This document shows, one piece after another, positions 1 to 6,984 of a stretch of DNA of 64,000 nt. The notes beneath the pieces were generated by a model, which was not told where the DNA came from, ran no database searches, and worked only from the letters and a program-made list of their open reading frames with translations. The position numbers were made by a program, and so were the translations under genes. Source of the DNA: Pseudomonas sp. GV071 (GTDB lineage: Bacteria; Pseudomonadota; Gammaproteobacteria; Pseudomonadales; Pseudomonadaceae); NCBI RefSeq assembly GCF_003050835.1, contig NZ_QAOJ01000009.1:1-64000 (forward strand), given 5' to 3'. Numbering within the stretch: the stretch's first letter is position 1; each line of letters begins with the position of its first letter.

Positions 1-5
1 AGAGA

Positions 6-71
6 AACCTGCTTCGACCCATGCTCCCTCACGGTCTCGTAACCAAAGGGAACCACGGTCTGAAGCAGGTT
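6..71. repeat. Inverted repeat with 10-bp perfect arms
   Basis: Positions 6-15 (AACCTGCTTC) are the exact reverse complement of 62-71, with about 46 bases between them. There is no T-run after either arm, so it is not a typical terminator. It may be part of the repeat cluster that follows or of an element that starts outside the window. Confidence 0.4.
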
Positions 72-72
72 G

Positions 73-215
73 AATTTAGCTTACAAGGGGACCCGAAGCG
101 AAGCGCAGGGCCCAGGTGGGGGCTAGACCTTTTGGGTACTTTTGGGGCAATGCCAAAAGTGCCTCGCGCGTAAGGCGCGAAACAAAAAAGCTCAGCGCAC
201 GCGGTAATGTAGAAA
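73..215 (-). repeat. Partial copy of a long interspersed repeat, minus orientation
   Basis: Read on the minus strand, this stretch contains the run TTTCGCGCCTTACGCGCGA, then a CAAAAGT-type block, the phrase GGTCTAGCCCCC and a GCGCTTCGCTTCGGGT block. The same series occurs on the plus strand from about 262, and in looser form from about 6625 and 47480. The copy lies head to head with the next one. No start codon with a ribosome site is attached to the short open frames inside it, so I treat it as non-coding repeat DNA. Confidence 0.6.
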
Positions 216-261
216 AGCAAAACCTCAAAGGCAAAAGCGCTGTGTTGGCTTTCGGCTCAAT

Positions 262-560
262 GGTGTTTCTTCTTTACCGCGTGCGCTAGGCGTTTTATTT
301 CGCGCCTTACGCGCGACTAACTTTTGGCATTGCCCCAAAAGTCAGCAAAAGGTCTAGCCCCCGGCATACGGCCTTCCGCTGCGCTCCAGGTACCCTCGCT
401 CCGGCACTGCTCCGGGGGCACGCCACGACGGGCCGTCCCTGGCCCATCGTGGCTCTCGCGGCGTCCCTGCCGCTCAACCCCCTGCGCAGCACCTCCACTC
501 GGCCTCCTGAAGGGGCGAGGTAGATCAACAGCCAGATCAAGATCACAAGCAGATCACAAG
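262..560 (+). repeat. Long interspersed repeat, plus orientation
   Basis: The order of blocks is ACCGCGTGCGCT, TTTCGCGCCTTACGCGCGA, a CAAAAGT tract, a GCTGCGCTCC block, GACGGGCCGTCCCTGGCCCA, CCTGCCGCTCAACCCCCTG, and finally tandem AGATCA(AC)-like motifs. The same order is seen at about 6625-6915 and 47480-47760, so this is a dispersed family about 300 bp long. Frames on both strands stay open by composition only; they lack ribosome sites and differ between copies. Function unknown. Confidence 0.65.
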
Positions 561-824
561 CAGATCAAAAACCTCGCTGTTGCTGGGGCATCCGGCCTTA
601 CGTCAAAAAGTCCTGTAACCAAACCTGCACAATCACCGTAATGGCACTACGCTCAAACAGGGTGCCTGTTCTGGCACCTGCAGCAAACGCTCTATGTCGC
701 AGCAAGCAAATGCAGCAAGCCTCAGGTGATGGGCCTTCGGGTCTGTCGCGACGTCAGTGCAGTCAGCTGGCAGCAGCAATGGGAAAGCGGTCAATCCATC
801 CATCGCATGTGAGGGGGTCGCATC
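561..824. other. Intergenic region upstream of rraB, no gene seen
   Basis: After the repeat come about 260 bases without a convincing gene. A short hairpin (GGTGCC-loop-GGCACC) lies near 660-678 without a T-run. The last 20 bases hold the GAGGGGG ribosome site of the next gene. Confidence 0.5.
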
Positions 825-1166
825 ATGAGCACAGCAAGCCCAAACGACATCAGCAGTAATGTTCTGCGCCGGATGAAAGAGGGCGGCTTCGATTTCGCCC
901 GTATCCACCCGATCGAGTTCTACGCCATTTTTCCCGATGAGGAGCGGGCCCGTGAGGTGGCGAAGAAATTCCGCAGTGAAGTATTGAATGCTCAGGTGAG
1001 CGTACGTGATGACGGCGCCTGGCACGTGTTGATCAGCAAGGTGATGTACGCCACCTACGACGGTATTGGTGCGTTCGAGCACGACCTGGAGTCCATGGTC
1101 GCCCCCTTGGGTGGCGTTCTCGACGGCTGGGGTGTTACGCAGGAACTCAAAGGGTTGCGGGTCTGA
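825..1166 (+). CDS. rraB: RraB-family protein (ribonuclease E inhibitor type)
   Basis: This 113-residue acidic cytoplasmic protein has the RraB fold pattern: an N-terminal helix with VLRRMKEGGFDF, then HPIEFYAIFPDEERAREVA, V-x-V-RDDGAWHV and a closing segment with YDGIGAFEHDLESMVAPLGG. RraB proteins bind RNase E and alter RNA decay; that role is known from Escherichia coli and is inferred here. The length fits the family. The start is supported by GAGGGGG about 9 bases before ATG 825. It stands alone, 143 bases before the next gene. Confidence 0.8.
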   Translation: MSTASPNDISSNVLRRMKEGGFDFARIHPIEFYAIFPDEERAREVAKKFRSEVLNAQVSVRDDGAWHVLISKVMYATYDGIGAFEHDLESMVAPLGGVLDGWGVTQELKGLRV

Positions 1167-1309
1167 CCCGGCGTAAAACTGGCGCCAAACCTCGGATGCG
1201 TCGGCTGGTCCTCAGGCTGGCCGGCGCTCTGTAGGGTTTTTCTGTAGAGCTGCCCCGACCTCGGCACGGCGTTTGCCTCAAGAGGTTGAAAAAAAGAGGC
1301 GGTTCAGTA

Positions 1310-2017
1310 ATGAGCGATATTCTGATACTCACCCATGTCGACTATTGCCCGGCCGGCCATCTGGCCCGGGTGCTGGATGAGCGACAGCTGGATTTCACCG
1401 TCTTGCGTGTGGACCTTGGCGAACTCGACGGTTACGACCTCGACCGGCCCAAGGCCGTGGCGATCATGGGTGGGCCCATGAGCGTCAACGACCCCTTGCC
1501 CTGGATTGGGGCGGAGGTCGACGCCCTGCGGTATTTCATCGAGCGCGACATTCCCTTGCTCGGCCATTGCCTGGGCGGCCAGCTGTTGGCCAAGGCCTTG
1601 GGTGCAGCGGTGCACCGCATGCCGTACCGGGAAATCGGTTGGCAACCGCTGTGGCAGGCCAGCCAGGCCGAAGGCAACCCGTGGTTGGAACACCTGCCGG
1701 ACGAATTCCCGATCTACCAATGGCACGGCGACACCTTCGATATTCCCCCCGGCGCGCAGCGTCTGCTGTCCAGCCCCTGGTGCCCGAACCAGGCGTTTGC
1801 CTGGGGCGACAAAGTGCTTGGTCTGCAAGGCCATCCGGAAATGACCGAAGAACTGGTGCGTTTGTGGCTGACCGACTGGGCGCACCTGCTGGACGAAACC
1901 CAGCCGAGCCAGCAGTCGATGCGCAAGATGCTGGATGAGTTGCCTGAAAAGGTGGCGGCGTTGAACCAGGTGGCGGAGGGGTTTTATCGGCGCTGGTTGG
2001 AACTCGCGGCCCTCTAA
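1310..2017 (+). CDS. Class I glutamine amidotransferase domain protein (GMP synthase-like)
   Basis: This 235-residue single-domain type 1 glutamine amidotransferase shows the nucleophile elbow GHCLGG with Cys at about residue 87 and the HPE motif near residues 174-176 that completes the Cys-His-Glu triad. Such stand-alone domains hydrolyse glutamine or gamma-glutamyl compounds; the acceptor is not evident. I chose ATG 1310 because AAGAGG lies just upstream. A TTG at 1286 in frame would add eight basic residues without homology value. No operon partner: rraB ends 143 bases before it and a palindromic repeat follows. Confidence 0.8.
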   Translation: MSDILILTHVDYCPAGHLARVLDERQLDFTVLRVDLGELDGYDLDRPKAVAIMGGPMSVNDPLPWIGAEVDALRYFIERDIPLLGHCLGGQLLAKALGAAVHRMPYREIGWQPLWQASQAEGNPWLEHLPDEFPIYQWHGDTFDIPPGAQRLLSSPWCPNQAFAWGDKVLGLQGHPEMTEELVRLWLTDWAHLLDETQPSQQSMRKMLDELPEKVAALNQVAEGFYRRWLELAAL

Positions 2018-2043
2018 CCAAAACACCGTCGCACTAAAACCCC

Positions 2044-2130
2044 GTCGTCCCAGCGCAGGCTGGGACCCAGAATTGGCCAGGTAACGGTGTTCGTCACAAG
2101 AGTCTGGGTCCCAGCCTTCGCTGGGATGAC
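2044..2130. repeat. Palindromic intergenic repeat
   Basis: The left arm 2044-2070 (GTCGTCCCAGCGCAGGCTGG...) and right arm 2104-2130 are near-perfect reverse complements separated by about 33 bases. It resembles the dispersed 'GTCATCCCAGCGAAGGCTGGGA' repeats common in proteobacterial intergenic DNA. It lies just after the glutamine amidotransferase gene, where an RNA hairpin could protect the 3' end. No coding content. Confidence 0.7.
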
Positions 2131-2192
2131 GGCGGCAGAGAACGAAAGGGTGGAACCACCGGCGGCACAGAACGAGAACCGTGGAGCGGCAC

Positions 2193-2220
2193 AAAAAAAC
2201 GACCGCCTTGTGAGCGGTCG
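2193..2220 (-). terminator. Rho-independent terminator, minus strand
   Basis: The stem is CGACCGC (2200-2206) with GCGGTCG (2214-2220) and a 7-base loop. On the minus strand it is followed by seven T (A-run 2193-2199 on the plus strand). No minus-strand protein gene lies upstream, so it most likely ends a non-coding or leader transcript starting near 2515. Confidence 0.75.
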
Positions 2221-2515
2221 GGAGCGGGTGGCCGTAAGGGGAGTCGGCCAAGGACAGGAGCAATATCGCAGGCCTTGTGGGCCGTGGGCTACAGCACTGG
2301 CGGGCAGCTTCAAGGAAGATGCCCGGCGGCGTGATGGGCGCAATTATCTGGGGCACAAGCATTTTGTTGAAATCAACCCTGACTATGCTGGTCATAGGGA
2401 AACAGGTTGCCTTGGCGTTTCGCTTGAGGCTCGGCCAGCAGTTGCCGCGCAACAGGGCGTGGCCGCGTACAGCGGCAGATGGAATGCGCGTTATTGGTGC
2501 GTAAGGCTTGTGTCT
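2193..2515 (-). ncRNA. Candidate minus-strand small RNA ending at a strong terminator
   Basis: The 586 bases between the amidotransferase and the ATP-grasp gene hold no convincing plus-strand gene. They do have a strong minus-strand terminator at 2193-2220 and an AT-rich block at about 2512-2545 that could be a minus-strand promoter (TATAAAT, TAAATA). A transcript between them would be about 320 nt, GC-rich, with several local hairpins, for example around 2445-2480. A short frame starting ATGACC near 2403 on the minus strand lacks a ribosome site. I do not recognise the RNA family. This is inference from the terminator and position only. Confidence 0.35.
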
Positions 2516-2603
2516 TATTTACAAGTAACTGATTTATAACGAATAAGACGGATGGCTCGGGCTTTGCAATGGCTATGCACGTCCGGGTGACAAGGAGTAC
2601 GGC

Positions 2604-4013
2604 ATGACCCGCACCTTTTATGACGAGATGTACCTGGCGAACGGCGAATGTCGTCCGCATTACCGAGAATTCGCCCGTTGGCTGGCGGATACCCCGGATG
2701 AGTTACTGGCCCAGCGCCGCCGCGAAGCCGACCTGTTGTTCCATCGGGCCGGTATCACCTTCACCCTGTACGGCGACGACCAGGGCACCGAGCGTCTTAT
2801 TCCCTTCGATATCATCCCGCGCAGCATTCCGGCCAGTGAGTGGCGGATTGTCGAGCGTGGCTGCATCCAGCGGGTGCAGGCGTTGAACATGTTCCTCGCG
2901 GACCTCTATCACGACCAGCGCATCATCAAGGCGGGCATTATTCCGGCTGAGCAGGTGCTGGCCAACGAGGGCTACCAACTGGCGATGCAGGGCTTGAACT
3001 TGCACCGCGATCTGTATGCGCATATCTCCGGGGTCGACCTGGTGCGCGACGGTGACGGCAGTTACTACGTACTCGAAGACAACCTGCGTACGCCCAGCGG
3101 TGTGAGCTACATGCTCGAAGACCGCAAGATGATGATGCGTCTGTTCCCGGAGCTGTTCGCCGCGCAGCGCGTGTTGCCCATCGACCACTACCCGAGCCTG
3201 CTGCTCGACACTCTGAAAAGCTCCAGCCCGTTGGACAACCCGACGGTAGTGGTGCTGACGCCAGGGCGTTACAACAGCGCGTATTTCGAACACGCCTTCC
3301 TGGCGCGCGAGATGGGCGTGGAGTTGGTGGAGGGCGCCGACCTGTTCGTGCGTGACGACAAAGTCTTTATGCGCACCACCGCCGGGGCCAAACCGGTGGA
3401 CGTGATCTACCGCCGCCTTGACGACGCTTTCCTCGATCCGCTGGCGTTCAACCCGGACTCCATGCTCGGCGTGCCGGGCCTGCTGTCGACCTACCGCAGC
3501 GGCAATGTGGTGCTGGCCAACGCGATCGGCACCGGCGTGGCGGATGACAAATCGATCTATCCCTATGTCGGCGAGATGATCCGCTTCTACCTCGACGAAG
3601 AACCGATTCTGAAAAACGTGCCGACCTTCCAGTGCCGCAAACCGGTGGAACTGCAGCACGTGCTGGCCAACCTCGAGCACCTGGTGGTCAAGGAAACCCA
3701 AGGCTCCGGCGGCTACGGCATGTTGGTGGGGCCAGCGGCGAGCAAGGCGGAAATCGAAACCTTCCGCGCCCGCCTGATTGCCCGTCCGGAAGCGTATATC
3801 GCGCAACCGACCCTGTGCCTGTCGACCTGCCCGACCTTCGTGGAAAACGGCATCGCCCCGCGCCATATCGATTTGCGCCCCTTCGTGCTCTCCGGCAAAG
3901 ACACCCGAGTGGTTCCAGGCGGCTTGACCCGCGTGGCGTTGCGAGAGGGGTCGCTGGTGGTGAACTCGTCGCAAGGCGGTGGCACCAAAGACACCTGGGT
4001 GGTGGAGGACTAA
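2604..4013 (+). CDS. Circularly permuted ATP-grasp protein (DUF404/DUF407 type)
   Basis: This 469-residue protein shows the features of the circularly permuted ATP-grasp family: YLANGECRPHY near the N terminus, the EDNLRTPSGVSYM loop near residues 152-164, VIYRR near 270, VKETQGSGGYGM in the middle of the C-terminal half, and DLRPFVL. Such enzymes are predicted to form peptide or amide bonds using ATP; the substrate is unknown. The ATG has AAGGAG upstream at about 2592. It is the first gene of an operon with an alpha-E protein (2-base gap), a transglutaminase-like protein and an Anbu homologue, a set known to travel together. Confidence 0.88.
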   Translation: MTRTFYDEMYLANGECRPHYREFARWLADTPDELLAQRRREADLLFHRAGITFTLYGDDQGTERLIPFDIIPRSIPASEWRIVERGCIQRVQALNMFLADLYHDQRIIKAGIIPAEQVLANEGYQLAMQGLNLHRDLYAHISGVDLVRDGDGSYYVLEDNLRTPSGVSYMLEDRKMMMRLFPELFAAQRVLPIDHYPSLLLDTLKSSSPLDNPTVVVLTPGRYNSAYFEHAFLAREMGVELVEGADLFVRDDKVFMRTTAGAKPVDVIYRRLDDAFLDPLAFNPDSMLGVPGLLSTYRSGNVVLANAIGTGVADDKSIYPYVGEMIRFYLDEEPILKNVPTFQCRKPVELQHVLANLEHLVVKETQGSGGYGMLVGPAASKAEIETFRARLIARPEAYIAQPTLCLSTCPTFVENGIAPRHIDLRPFVLSGKDTRVVPGGLTRVALREGSLVVNSSQGGGTKDTWVVED

Positions 4014-4015
4014 TT

Positions 4016-4966
4016 ATGCTGAGCCGCACTGCCTCTGACCTGTACTGGATGTCCCGTTACCTGGAGCGCGCCGAGAACCTCGCGCGCATGCTGGAAGTGA
4101 GTTACTCGCTGTCGCTGATGCCCCAGGACGGGCGCGGCAATGGCCTGGAAGAGCTGGCGTTGCCGCTGTTGATCACCGGCACCCTGGACGAATACCTGGA
4201 GCGCCACGGCCCGCTGCATGCCGAGCGCATGCTGCACTTTTTTGCCCTGGATGCGGAAAACCCGGCGAGCATCTATTGCTGCCTGCAAGCGGCGCGCACC
4301 AACGCCCATGCCGTGCGAGGGCGGATCACCGCCGACATGTGGGAAAACATCAACGCCACCTGGCTGGAGATTCGCGGCATTGCCGAGCAGGGCCTGGGCC
4401 GCTACGGCATCAGTCGTTTCTGCGAGTGGGCCAAGGAGCGTAACCACCTGTTCCGCGGCGCCACCTTCGGCACCATCATGCGTGGCGACCCGTACCGCTT
4501 TATCCGCCTGGGCACCTTTATCGAACGTGCCGACAACACCCTGCGTCTGCTCGATGCCCGCTACGAAATGCTCGGCGAAGACATCGACGAAAATGATGGT
4601 CGCCCGGCGCGCAGTTACTACCAGTGGACCGCCTTGCTGCGGGCACTTTCGTCGTACGAGGCATTTGCCGAGATCTACCGTGGCTCGCCCAACACCCGCA
4701 AGGTGGCCGAGCTGTTGTTGCTGCGCGCTGAAGTGCCGCGTTCGCTGCGCTCGTGCATGGACGAACTGAACCTGATGCTCTCCAGCCTGCCGGGTGATAA
4801 CGGTCGTCCGGCCCAGCGCCTGGCGGCAGAGCTGGAAGCGCGCCTGCGCTATACCAGCATTAATGAAGTACTCGATGAGGGCCTGCATGGCTGGCTCACC
4901 GATTTCATCCTGCTGGTGCGCCAGCTAGGCCAAGCCATTCAAACGTCTTACCTGGAGGTCGCATGA
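4016..4966 (+). CDS. Alpha-E domain protein (DUF403)
   Basis: This 316-residue, strongly helical protein starts MLSRTASDLYWMSRYLERAENLARML, the typical alpha-E N terminus. Other family blocks seen are FLALDAENPASIYCCLQAARTNA-like, ARTNAHAVRGRI, WENINATW, and FIRLGTFIERADNTLRLLDARY. Alpha-E proteins almost always accompany circularly permuted ATP-grasp enzymes and are thought to be their partner in an uncharacterised peptide-forming reaction. ATG 4016 follows the previous stop by two bases, and the stop overlaps the next start (ATGA at 4963), so translation is coupled. No membrane segments. Confidence 0.88.
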   Translation: MLSRTASDLYWMSRYLERAENLARMLEVSYSLSLMPQDGRGNGLEELALPLLITGTLDEYLERHGPLHAERMLHFFALDAENPASIYCCLQAARTNAHAVRGRITADMWENINATWLEIRGIAEQGLGRYGISRFCEWAKERNHLFRGATFGTIMRGDPYRFIRLGTFIERADNTLRLLDARYEMLGEDIDENDGRPARSYYQWTALLRALSSYEAFAEIYRGSPNTRKVAELLLLRAEVPRSLRSCMDELNLMLSSLPGDNGRPAQRLAAELEARLRYTSINEVLDEGLHGWLTDFILLVRQLGQAIQTSYLEVA

Positions 4967-5763
4967 GACTCTCAATCAGCCATGACACCACCTATCACTA
5001 CGAAGATCAGGTGCGTAACAGCATCCAGTACCTGCGCATGACCCCGCACGACAGTGAGCGTCAGCAGGTGATCAGCTGGGAACTCAACCTGCCGCGCCCG
5101 GTGCGCGCCCAGGTCGACCCCTACGGCAATATCCTCCATGTGCTGACGTTGGACGAACCGCACGAAAGCATCATTCTCGGTGCCCGTGGCCAGGTGGAAA
5201 TCGACGAGCAACGCGAGTGCGAGCACGAAGACCAGTCGCCGCTGCCGTTCCTGCGTACCACCCGGTTGACCGAGGCCGACCAGGCGCTGCGTGATTTCGC
5301 CCAAAGCGAATGCGCCAGCCGCCGTGATCGCTCGTGCATGATCGATTTGATGAACCGCCTCAACGCCCATATTCGCTATCAAGCCGACGTCACCGACGTC
5401 AAGACCAGTGCTGCTGAAGCCTTCGCCAGTGGCAAGGGTGTGTGCCAGGACCAGACGCACGCCTTTATCGCCTGTGCGCGCAGCCTCGGTGTGCCGGCGC
5501 GTTATGTGTCGGGCTACCTGTACACCGACAGCAGCGATCACCTGGCCAGTCACGCCTGGGCCGAAGCCTGGCTGGACGGCGCCTGGTACAGCTTTGACGT
5601 GACCAACTGCCTGACCCGTGCCGAGCGCCATTTGAAGCTGGCGGTCGGTCTGGACTACCTGGACGCCTGCCCGGTCCGTGGTATGCGCCGTGGCGGTGGG
5701 GTAGAGCAGATGCACGCGCATGTGGAAGTGTCGCCCACCCGTGTTCAGGTGCAACAACAGTAA
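4963..5763 (+). CDS. Transglutaminase-like cysteine protease family protein
   Basis: This 266-residue cytoplasmic protein has an N-terminal beta-rich region (MRLSISHDTTYHYEDQVRNSIQYLRMTP) and a C-terminal transglutaminase core. The triad is visible: Cys at about 161 in GVCQDQTHAF, His at about 197 in SHAWAEAWL and Asp at about 212 in YSFDVTN. Family members act as peptidases or amide-forming enzymes. Its place between an alpha-E protein and an Anbu homologue suggests it cuts or matures a peptide made by the ATP-grasp enzyme; that is inference. The start overlaps the preceding stop by four bases. Confidence 0.88.
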   Translation: MRLSISHDTTYHYEDQVRNSIQYLRMTPHDSERQQVISWELNLPRPVRAQVDPYGNILHVLTLDEPHESIILGARGQVEIDEQRECEHEDQSPLPFLRTTRLTEADQALRDFAQSECASRRDRSCMIDLMNRLNAHIRYQADVTDVKTSAAEAFASGKGVCQDQTHAFIACARSLGVPARYVSGYLYTDSSDHLASHAWAEAWLDGAWYSFDVTNCLTRAERHLKLAVGLDYLDACPVRGMRRGGGVEQMHAHVEVSPTRVQVQQQ

Positions 5764-5797
5764 AACCAAACCGTGACTAGTATGGTCAACACCCTAG

Positions 5798-5827
5798 CGC
5801 CCGAACCGGCTTGAACTGGTTCGGGCG
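5798..5827 (+). terminator. Strong hairpin between transglutaminase and Anbu genes
   Basis: A 10-bp stem CGCCCGAACC / GGTTCGGGCG with a 10-base loop is followed by TCTTCGTCTTT, a weak T-rich tail. It sits 28 bases before the Anbu start codon. It may partly terminate or stabilise the upstream mRNA and so set the ratio of the last gene. It may also just be a repeat hairpin. Confidence 0.5.
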
Positions 5828-5855
5828 TCTTCGTCTTTATGGATCGGATGCCAAC

Positions 5856-6590
5856 ATGACCTATTGCGTAGCACTGAACCTGGCCGAGGGCCTGGTGTTT
5901 GTCTCCGACTCGCGCACCAACGCCGGGGTCGACCATATCGCCACTTTTCGCAAACTCCACGTATTCGCCGTGCCGGGGGAGCGCCTGATTGTGCTGCAAA
6001 CCGCTGGCAACCTGGCGACCTCTCAGGCGGTGATCAACCTGCTGCGCACGCGTTTGAGCCATGACGGCGTGCACCTCAACAACGTGGTCAATCTGTACAA
6101 CGCGACCACCCTGGTGGGCGACACCATGCGTGAGGTGATGGCCCGCGATACCAACTCGCCGATGGCCGCCGGGGTGGACTTGAGTTGTTCGTTTCTGGTC
6201 GGCGGGCAGATCGCCGGGCAGGAGCCGGAGCTGTACAACATCTACCCGCTGGGCAACTTCATTGCGGCCACGGATGACACGCCGTATTTCCAGATTGGCG
6301 AGAGTAAATACGGCAAGCCGATTCTTGATCGGGCGCTGAATTACCACACTGATCTGGACAAGGCGTTGCGCTGTGCGCTGGTGTCGTTTGATTCGACCAT
6401 TCGCAGTAATTTGTCGGTGGGGTTTCCGTTGGATGTGGTGGTGTACAAGGCCAACAGTTTGCAAGTGCCGGCGGGGTTTCGGGTGTTGGAGAACGACCCG
6501 TATTTTATGGGCGTGCGGGAGCAGTGGTCGGTGGGCTTGAGTCAGTTGCTGGATGAGTTGCCGCCGTTGCCGCCGGAGTATTCGGCGTAG
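5856..6590 (+). CDS. Proteasome-type protease, Anbu family
   Basis: This 244-residue Ntn-hydrolase-fold protein begins MTYCVALNLAEGLVFVSDSRTNAGVDHI, the typical start of Anbu, the bacterial relative of HslV and proteasome beta subunits. Removal of Met would expose Thr as the N-terminal nucleophile; the Asp in SDSRT and the downstream Lys in ATFRKLHVF match the active-site pattern. ATG 5856 is chosen over upstream codons because the fold needs Thr at position 1. Its neighbours are the ATP-grasp, alpha-E and transglutaminase genes, the usual Anbu cluster. Natural substrates are not established. Confidence 0.88.
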   Translation: MTYCVALNLAEGLVFVSDSRTNAGVDHIATFRKLHVFAVPGERLIVLQTAGNLATSQAVINLLRTRLSHDGVHLNNVVNLYNATTLVGDTMREVMARDTNSPMAAGVDLSCSFLVGGQIAGQEPELYNIYPLGNFIAATDDTPYFQIGESKYGKPILDRALNYHTDLDKALRCALVSFDSTIRSNLSVGFPLDVVVYKANSLQVPAGFRVLENDPYFMGVREQWSVGLSQLLDELPPLPPEYSA

Positions 6591-6624
6591 GGCGGATATC
6601 TGCGCTATAGGGAGCAGGCGGCGT

Positions 6625-6915
6625 TCTTCATAACCGCGTGCGCTGGGCGTTTTGTTTCGCGCCTTACGCGCGAGTCACTTTGCCAGTCGCCGCAAAGTAA
6701 CCAAAGGGCTTGCCCCAACCTCGGCCCTTCGCTGCGCTACGGGTCCCCTCGACTCCATCATTGCTCCGGGGGCCGGCACAACGGGCCATCCTTGGCCCGA
6801 TGCGCCTTTCGCGGCTCCTGCCGCTCAACCCCCTGCTCAATGACTCCGCTCGGCCTTCGCCCAAGGGGCGGGTAGATCAACAGCCGGATCAAGATCACGA
6901 GCCAGACCGAGATCA
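6625..6915 (+). repeat. Long interspersed repeat, second locus
   Basis: The same block order as at 262-560 is present: ACCGCGTGCGCT, TTTCGCGCCTTACGCGCGA, a CGCAAAGTAAC block, CTTCGCTGCGCTACGGGT, ACGGGCCATCCTTGGCCC, CCTGCCGCTCAACCCCCTG, CTCGGCCTTCGCCCAAGGGG, then AGATCA-like units. It fills the gap between the Anbu gene and opmQ. Small frames inside it differ from the other copies by substitutions and indels and are unlikely to be genes. Confidence 0.65.
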
Positions 6916-6960
6916 AAAACTCGAGGCTGAAGCCTCTCCTGCAGGGGAATGAGGTTGGTT

Positions 6961-6984
6961 GTGGGAGGGGCTTTAGCCGCGATG
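6961..6984. repeat. REP hairpin unit overlapping the opmQ 3' end
   Basis: The unit GTGGGAGGGGCTTTAGCCGC is the same REP core as at 34703, 44418 and 61986. The opmQ stop codon (6973-6975) and its last three codons (His-Arg-Gly) lie inside it. Confidence 0.75.

Noticed and set aside
324..641. Possible small genes inside the long repeat copies
   Set aside because: Frames change between copies by indels, no ribosome sites precede the starts, and the conserved feature is DNA block order rather than protein.
2087..2539. Plus-strand frame after the amidotransferase gene
   Set aside because: It begins in the palindromic repeat and runs through the minus-strand terminator; there is no ribosome site and no homology pattern.
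2703..3974. A 423-codon open frame on the minus strand inside the ATP-grasp gene
   Set aside because: It lies wholly antisense to a well-supported gene, is rich in His, Gln, Ala and Val as expected for a shadow frame in high-GC DNA, and has no ribosome site or known motif.
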